The notes below the pieces were generated by a model that was not told the origin of the DNA, made no database searches, and saw only the letters and a list, made by a program, of their open reading frames with translations. Below, piece by piece: positions 15,100 to 17,540 of a DNA stretch of 17,540 bases. The stretch comes from UBA7236 sp964638865 (lineage in GTDB: Bacteria > Bacteroidota > Bacteroidia > Chitinophagales > BACL12), in contig CAZXBG010000088.1 of the NCBI GenBank assembly GCA_964638865.1, positions 1-17,540 on the forward strand. The letters are read 5' to 3'. The first letter of the stretch is position 1. Each line of letters opens with the position of its first letter. The position numbers were made by a program, and so were the translations under genes.

Positions 15100-15240
15100 T
15101 GCACCCGACCATCCCCCGAAAACATTGCGCACTCCCTTATCTGCACCCGATTGTAGCGGAAAGCCCGCAGTGAGGCACGAACGAGGACTTGCAGCGAAAA
15201 GCGGGACCGAACCTTTGAAAGAACCCAAAAAGATATGCGC
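15100..15240. other. GC-rich, possibly structured intergenic element upstream of nuoG
   Basis: The 412-bp gap 14911-15322 has no gene I can support. Its first part holds the 33-bp repeats, then AT-rich DNA. From about 15100 to 15240 composition turns clearly GC-richer than either side. Within it are a direct repeat TGCACCCGA (15100-15108, 15142-15150) and two related units, GATTGTAGCGGAAAGCCCGC (15149-15168) and GACTTGCAGCGAAAAGCGGG (15186-15205), whose ends CCCGC and GCGGG can pair. From memory it resembles recurring GC-rich intergenic elements in Bacteroidota genomes (not verified). It could be a structured RNA, a dispersed repeat or an attenuator before the nuo promoter. Confidence 0.45.
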
Positions 15241-15270
15241 CCTAATTTTTTTTATCCTTTTATTAATCCG

Positions 15271-15278
15271 TAACTTTG
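15271..15278 (+). promoter_or_regulatory. -7 promoter box upstream of nuoG
   Basis: TAACTTTG fits TAnnTTTG exactly and would give a leader of about 35-40 nt before the TTG start at 15323. Confidence 0.5.
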
Positions 15279-15322
15279 CAGCGCCAAAACCATAACATTA
15301 ACGGTTAAAATTTATAGCTGCT

Positions 15323-16270
15323 TTGCCAAAAATTACGATCGACGATATATCTATTGATGTTCCTGCGGGAACTACAATATTAGAGGCTGCAAGAATGATA
15401 GGGGTGAACGTGCCGCCTGCCATGTGCTACTACAAAAGTTTAAAGGGAAGCGGCGGAAAATGCAGGGTTTGTTTGGTAAAAGTGAGCAAAGGTTCGGAAA
15501 AAGATCCCCGTCCCATGCCAAAATTGGTGGCAAGCTGCAGAACCACGGTTATGGATGGCATGGAGGTGAAAAATGAATCTTCGCCCGAAGTAATTGAAGC
15601 GCGAAAAGGGGTTGTGGAGTTTTTACTGATCAACCACCCTCTCGATTGTCCTATTTGCGACCAGGCGGGTGAGTGTCATTTACAAGACCTAAGCTACGAA
15701 CACGGAGTTGCTAAAAGCCGTTACGAATTTGAAAGAAGAACTTTCGAGGTGATAGATATTGGCGATAAAATAAAATTGCATATGAATCGCTGTATCCTTT
15801 GCTACCGTTGCACGCAGGTTGCCGATCAGCTCACCGATGAACGTGTGCATGGAATTTTGAACAGGGGGGAAGTGAGTGAAATTTCTACCTACATTCAAAA
15901 AGCAGTAGACAACGATTTTAGTGGAAATATGATTGATGTTTGTCCTGTTGGTGCCTTAACCGACAGAACATTCCGTTTTAAAAGCAGGGTTTGGTTCACA
16001 AAACCGATGTTTGCGCATCGCCATTGTGAAAAATGTTCGGGAAAAGTGACTTTGTGGTATCAGGGCGAAGAGGTTTTAAGAGTAACATCGAGAAAAGATA
16101 AATGGGGAGAAAGTGAAGAATTTATTTGTAACGAATGCCGGTTCGATAAAAAAGAAACGAAAGTTTGGGTAGTGGAAGGGCCGGCACATATTGACAGCCA
16201 TTCGGTGATCTCGCAAAACCATTATGAATTGCCATACGAATTACCGGTTGTGCAGAAGAAGATTGATTAG
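15323..16270 (+). CDS. nuoG: short NADH-quinone oxidoreductase subunit G (iron-sulfur)
   Basis: The 315-residue product carries electrons within respiratory complex I. Residues 1-75 form a 2Fe-2S ferredoxin domain with Cys35, Cys47, Cys50 and Cys72. The His-Cys 4Fe-4S site is HPLDCPICDQAGEC (His105, Cys109, Cys112, Cys118). A second 4Fe-4S site uses Cys157, Cys160, Cys163 and Cys207. It then stops: the large molybdopterin-like domain of E. coli NuoG is missing, as in many Bacteroidota. After the core is an extra pair, Cys235-x2-Cys238 and Cys269-x2-Cys272, which could bind another cluster or zinc. I take TTG 15323 because no ATG precedes the conserved start (MPKITIDDISIDVPAGTTIL) in frame. 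A promoter box lies 45 nt upstream; nuoH follows after 173 bp. Confidence 0.92.
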   Translation: MPKITIDDISIDVPAGTTILEAARMIGVNVPPAMCYYKSLKGSGGKCRVCLVKVSKGSEKDPRPMPKLVASCRTTVMDGMEVKNESSPEVIEARKGVVEFLLINHPLDCPICDQAGECHLQDLSYEHGVAKSRYEFERRTFEVIDIGDKIKLHMNRCILCYRCTQVADQLTDERVHGILNRGEVSEISTYIQKAVDNDFSGNMIDVCPVGALTDRTFRFKSRVWFTKPMFAHRHCEKCSGKVTLWYQGEEVLRVTSRKDKWGESEEFICNECRFDKKETKVWVVEGPAHIDSHSVISQNHYELPYELPVVQKKID

Positions 16271-16433
16271 CTAATTAGCAAATTGGCCATTCGGGTTTAA
16301 TGATAATTTATTTAAAAAATGACAGTGAAGTAAAAAATAATTAATTTTTCAATTTGGAGTAGAACCCGAATAATAAAACAACTAATCAATTCACCAAAAT
16401 ACCCACATTTGCTAATTTGCTAATTTGCTAATT
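16271..16433. repeat. nested inverted repeats and TTTGCTAA tandem array between nuoG and nuoH
   Basis: An outer arm AATTAGCAAATT (16273-16284) is the exact reverse complement of AATTTGCTAATT at 16414-16425 and 16422-16433. An inner arm ATTCGGGTT (16289-16297) pairs with AACCCGAAT (16363-16371). The right outer arm is part of three exact tandem copies of TTTGCTAA (16408-16431). The spacer could fold into one long hairpin in the nuo transcript or be a small dispersed palindromic repeat. Confidence 0.6.
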
Positions 16434-16443
16434 GGTTTTAATA

Positions 16444-17478
16444 ATGGATGCAGTTTTAATTTTTAAAATCGTTTTAATTGTGGTGCTTTTTGCACTTTCG
16501 CTCACCATTGCTGCATACAGCACTTATGCCGAACGAAAGGTTGCTGCATTTATGCAGGACAGGCTGGGGCCGAACAGAGCCGGGCCTTTCGGGTTGTTGC
16601 AACCACTTGCCGACGGAGTTAAAATGTTTATGAAGGAAGAAATTCTTCCGGCAACTGCCAACAAATATTTATTTATTGCGGGTCCTGCAATTACAATGAC
16701 CACTGCTTTAATGACAAGTGCGGTAATTCCCTGGGGACCTGAAATTACGATTGGTGGAGTGAAGGTGCCTTTGCAGGTTGCTGATATTAATATCGGAATA
16801 TTATATGTTTTGGGTGTCGTGAGTTTGGGAGTATATGGAATTATGATTGGAGGATGGGCAAGCAATAATAAATATTCGTTATTGGGTGCAGTGCGCGCTT
16901 CGTCGCAAATGATCAGTTACGAATTGGCGATGGGAATGAGCATAATTGCTATTATTATGTCGTCGGGTTCGCTGAGTATTGGTGATATTGTGGAAGGACA
17001 AAGTGCCTGGGCCGGAATGCATTGGAATGTTTTTATTCAACCACTTGGTTTTTTAATATTTGTTATTTGCGCTTTTGCAGAATGTAACAGAACACCTTTC
17101 GATCTCCCGGAATCGGAAACGGAATTGGTTGGAGGTTATCATACGGAATACAGTTCGATGAAACTCGGGTTTTATTTATTTGCGGAGTATGTAAATATGT
17201 TTATTTCTTCTGCAATGATAGCTGCATTGTATTTTGGGGGATATAATTTTCCGGGAATGGAAATGGTGCAGAATTCGATTGGGGAAGTATGGTTTGCTTT
17301 AATATGTGTAGGGGTGTTTTTTGCCAAAATATTATTTTTCATTTTCTTTTTCATGTGGGTGCGTTGGACGATACCGCGCTTTCGTTTTGATCAGTTGATG
17401 AATTTGGGATGGAAGGTATTATTGCCATTGTCGATATTAAATGTTTTGATAACGGGAGCGGTGATATTGTTTGGGTAA
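16444..17478 (+). CDS. nuoH: NADH-quinone oxidoreductase subunit H
   Basis: The 344-residue product is the membrane subunit of complex I that, with NuoB/C/D/I, forms the quinone-binding site and the link to proton pumping. Family hallmarks are clear: TYAERKVAAFMQDRLGPNRAGPFGLLQPLADG (in part, early), EEILPATANK, AVRASSQMISYELAMG and the strongly conserved AECNRTPFDLPESETELVGG with its acidic loop, followed by HTEYSSMKLGFYLFAEYVN. About eight hydrophobic helices are visible and the length is normal. I choose ATG 16444 over the TTG at 16432, which lies at the end of the octamer repeat. It follows nuoG in the same direction, and nuoI is expected beyond the window. Confidence 0.96.
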   Translation: MDAVLIFKIVLIVVLFALSLTIAAYSTYAERKVAAFMQDRLGPNRAGPFGLLQPLADGVKMFMKEEILPATANKYLFIAGPAITMTTALMTSAVIPWGPEITIGGVKVPLQVADINIGILYVLGVVSLGVYGIMIGGWASNNKYSLLGAVRASSQMISYELAMGMSIIAIIMSSGSLSIGDIVEGQSAWAGMHWNVFIQPLGFLIFVICAFAECNRTPFDLPESETELVGGYHTEYSSMKLGFYLFAEYVNMFISSAMIAALYFGGYNFPGMEMVQNSIGEVWFALICVGVFFAKILFFIFFFMWVRWTIPRFRFDQLMNLGWKVLLPLSILNVLITGAVILFG

Positions 17479-17528
17479 GGGAAGGGTGGTTTGGGAAAAG
17501 GAAGGTTGTGTGGGGGAAGGGTGGTTTG
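17473..17528 (+). repeat. G-rich repeat at the nuoH stop with quadruplex potential
   Basis: Four G3 tracts (17473-17475, 17479-17481, 17484-17486, 17493-17495) separated by 3, 2 and 6 nt meet the usual quadruplex rule, and the first loop is the nuoH TAA stop itself. The 15-mer GGGAAGGGTGGTTTG occurs at 17479-17493 and again exactly at 17514-17528. The coding strand is almost free of C here, unlike the rest of the window. Confidence 0.6.
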
Positions 17529-17540
17529 TTTGAAGAGTGT

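Noticed and set aside
15080..15295. Plus-strand 71-codon frame in the GC-rich element
   Set aside because: It runs through the GC-rich repeat units and into the nuoG promoter, has no protein-like features, and equally long frames exist on the opposite strand.

Overview
The window is AT-rich bacterial DNA that looks like Bacteroidota, probably a gliding or environmental lineage near Chitinophagales/Saprospirales (inference). Support comes from TAnnTTTG-type -7 promoter boxes with weak Shine-Dalgarno sequences, a type IX secretion (T9SS) C-terminal sorting domain on a large metalloprotease, a Bacteroidota-style RHS core, an IS1380-like element, and a short NuoG lacking the molybdopterin domain. 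No tRNA, rRNA or CRISPR array was recognised.

Region 1 (1-4462) is an accessory 'graveyard'. A complete IS1380-like insertion sequence (470-1873, 17-bp terminal inverted repeats, 5-bp TTAAA target duplication) splits an older minus-strand reading frame. To its right, all on the minus strand, lie two consecutive toxin-like/immunity-like pairs. The first is an N-terminally truncated RHS tip (4462-3479) followed 1 nt later by a small lipoprotein (3477-3031). The second is a start-less toxin-tip fragment (2943-2530) followed by a two-helix membrane protein (2518-2090). This layout fits an orphan polymorphic-toxin cassette array.

Region 2 (4589-14910) holds mostly single-gene units: a GNAT acetyltransferase; a secreted 524-residue protein of unknown function with a clear promoter and terminator; a secreted M12B-like zinc metalloprotease with a T9SS signal; a small PH-like membrane protein; a divergent pair of a von Willebrand A protein and an XRE/S24-like regulator separated by TTGCA/TGCAA operator-like palindromes; an erythromycin-esterase-like lipoprotein; a small secreted protein; and a DUF4143-type AAA ATPase preceded by three 33-bp-spaced repeats. 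Several minus-strand genes have a -7 box only 4-7 nt before the start codon, suggesting leaderless mRNAs.

Region 3 (14911-17540) leads into core metabolism. A GC-rich, possibly structured intergenic element precedes a promoter, then nuoG (short form) and nuoH of respiratory complex I. The nuoG-nuoH spacer carries nested inverted repeats and an octamer tandem repeat. A G-rich repeat with quadruplex potential begins at the nuoH stop codon. The nuoE/nuoF genes are not upstream, so the complex I genes appear to be split here.
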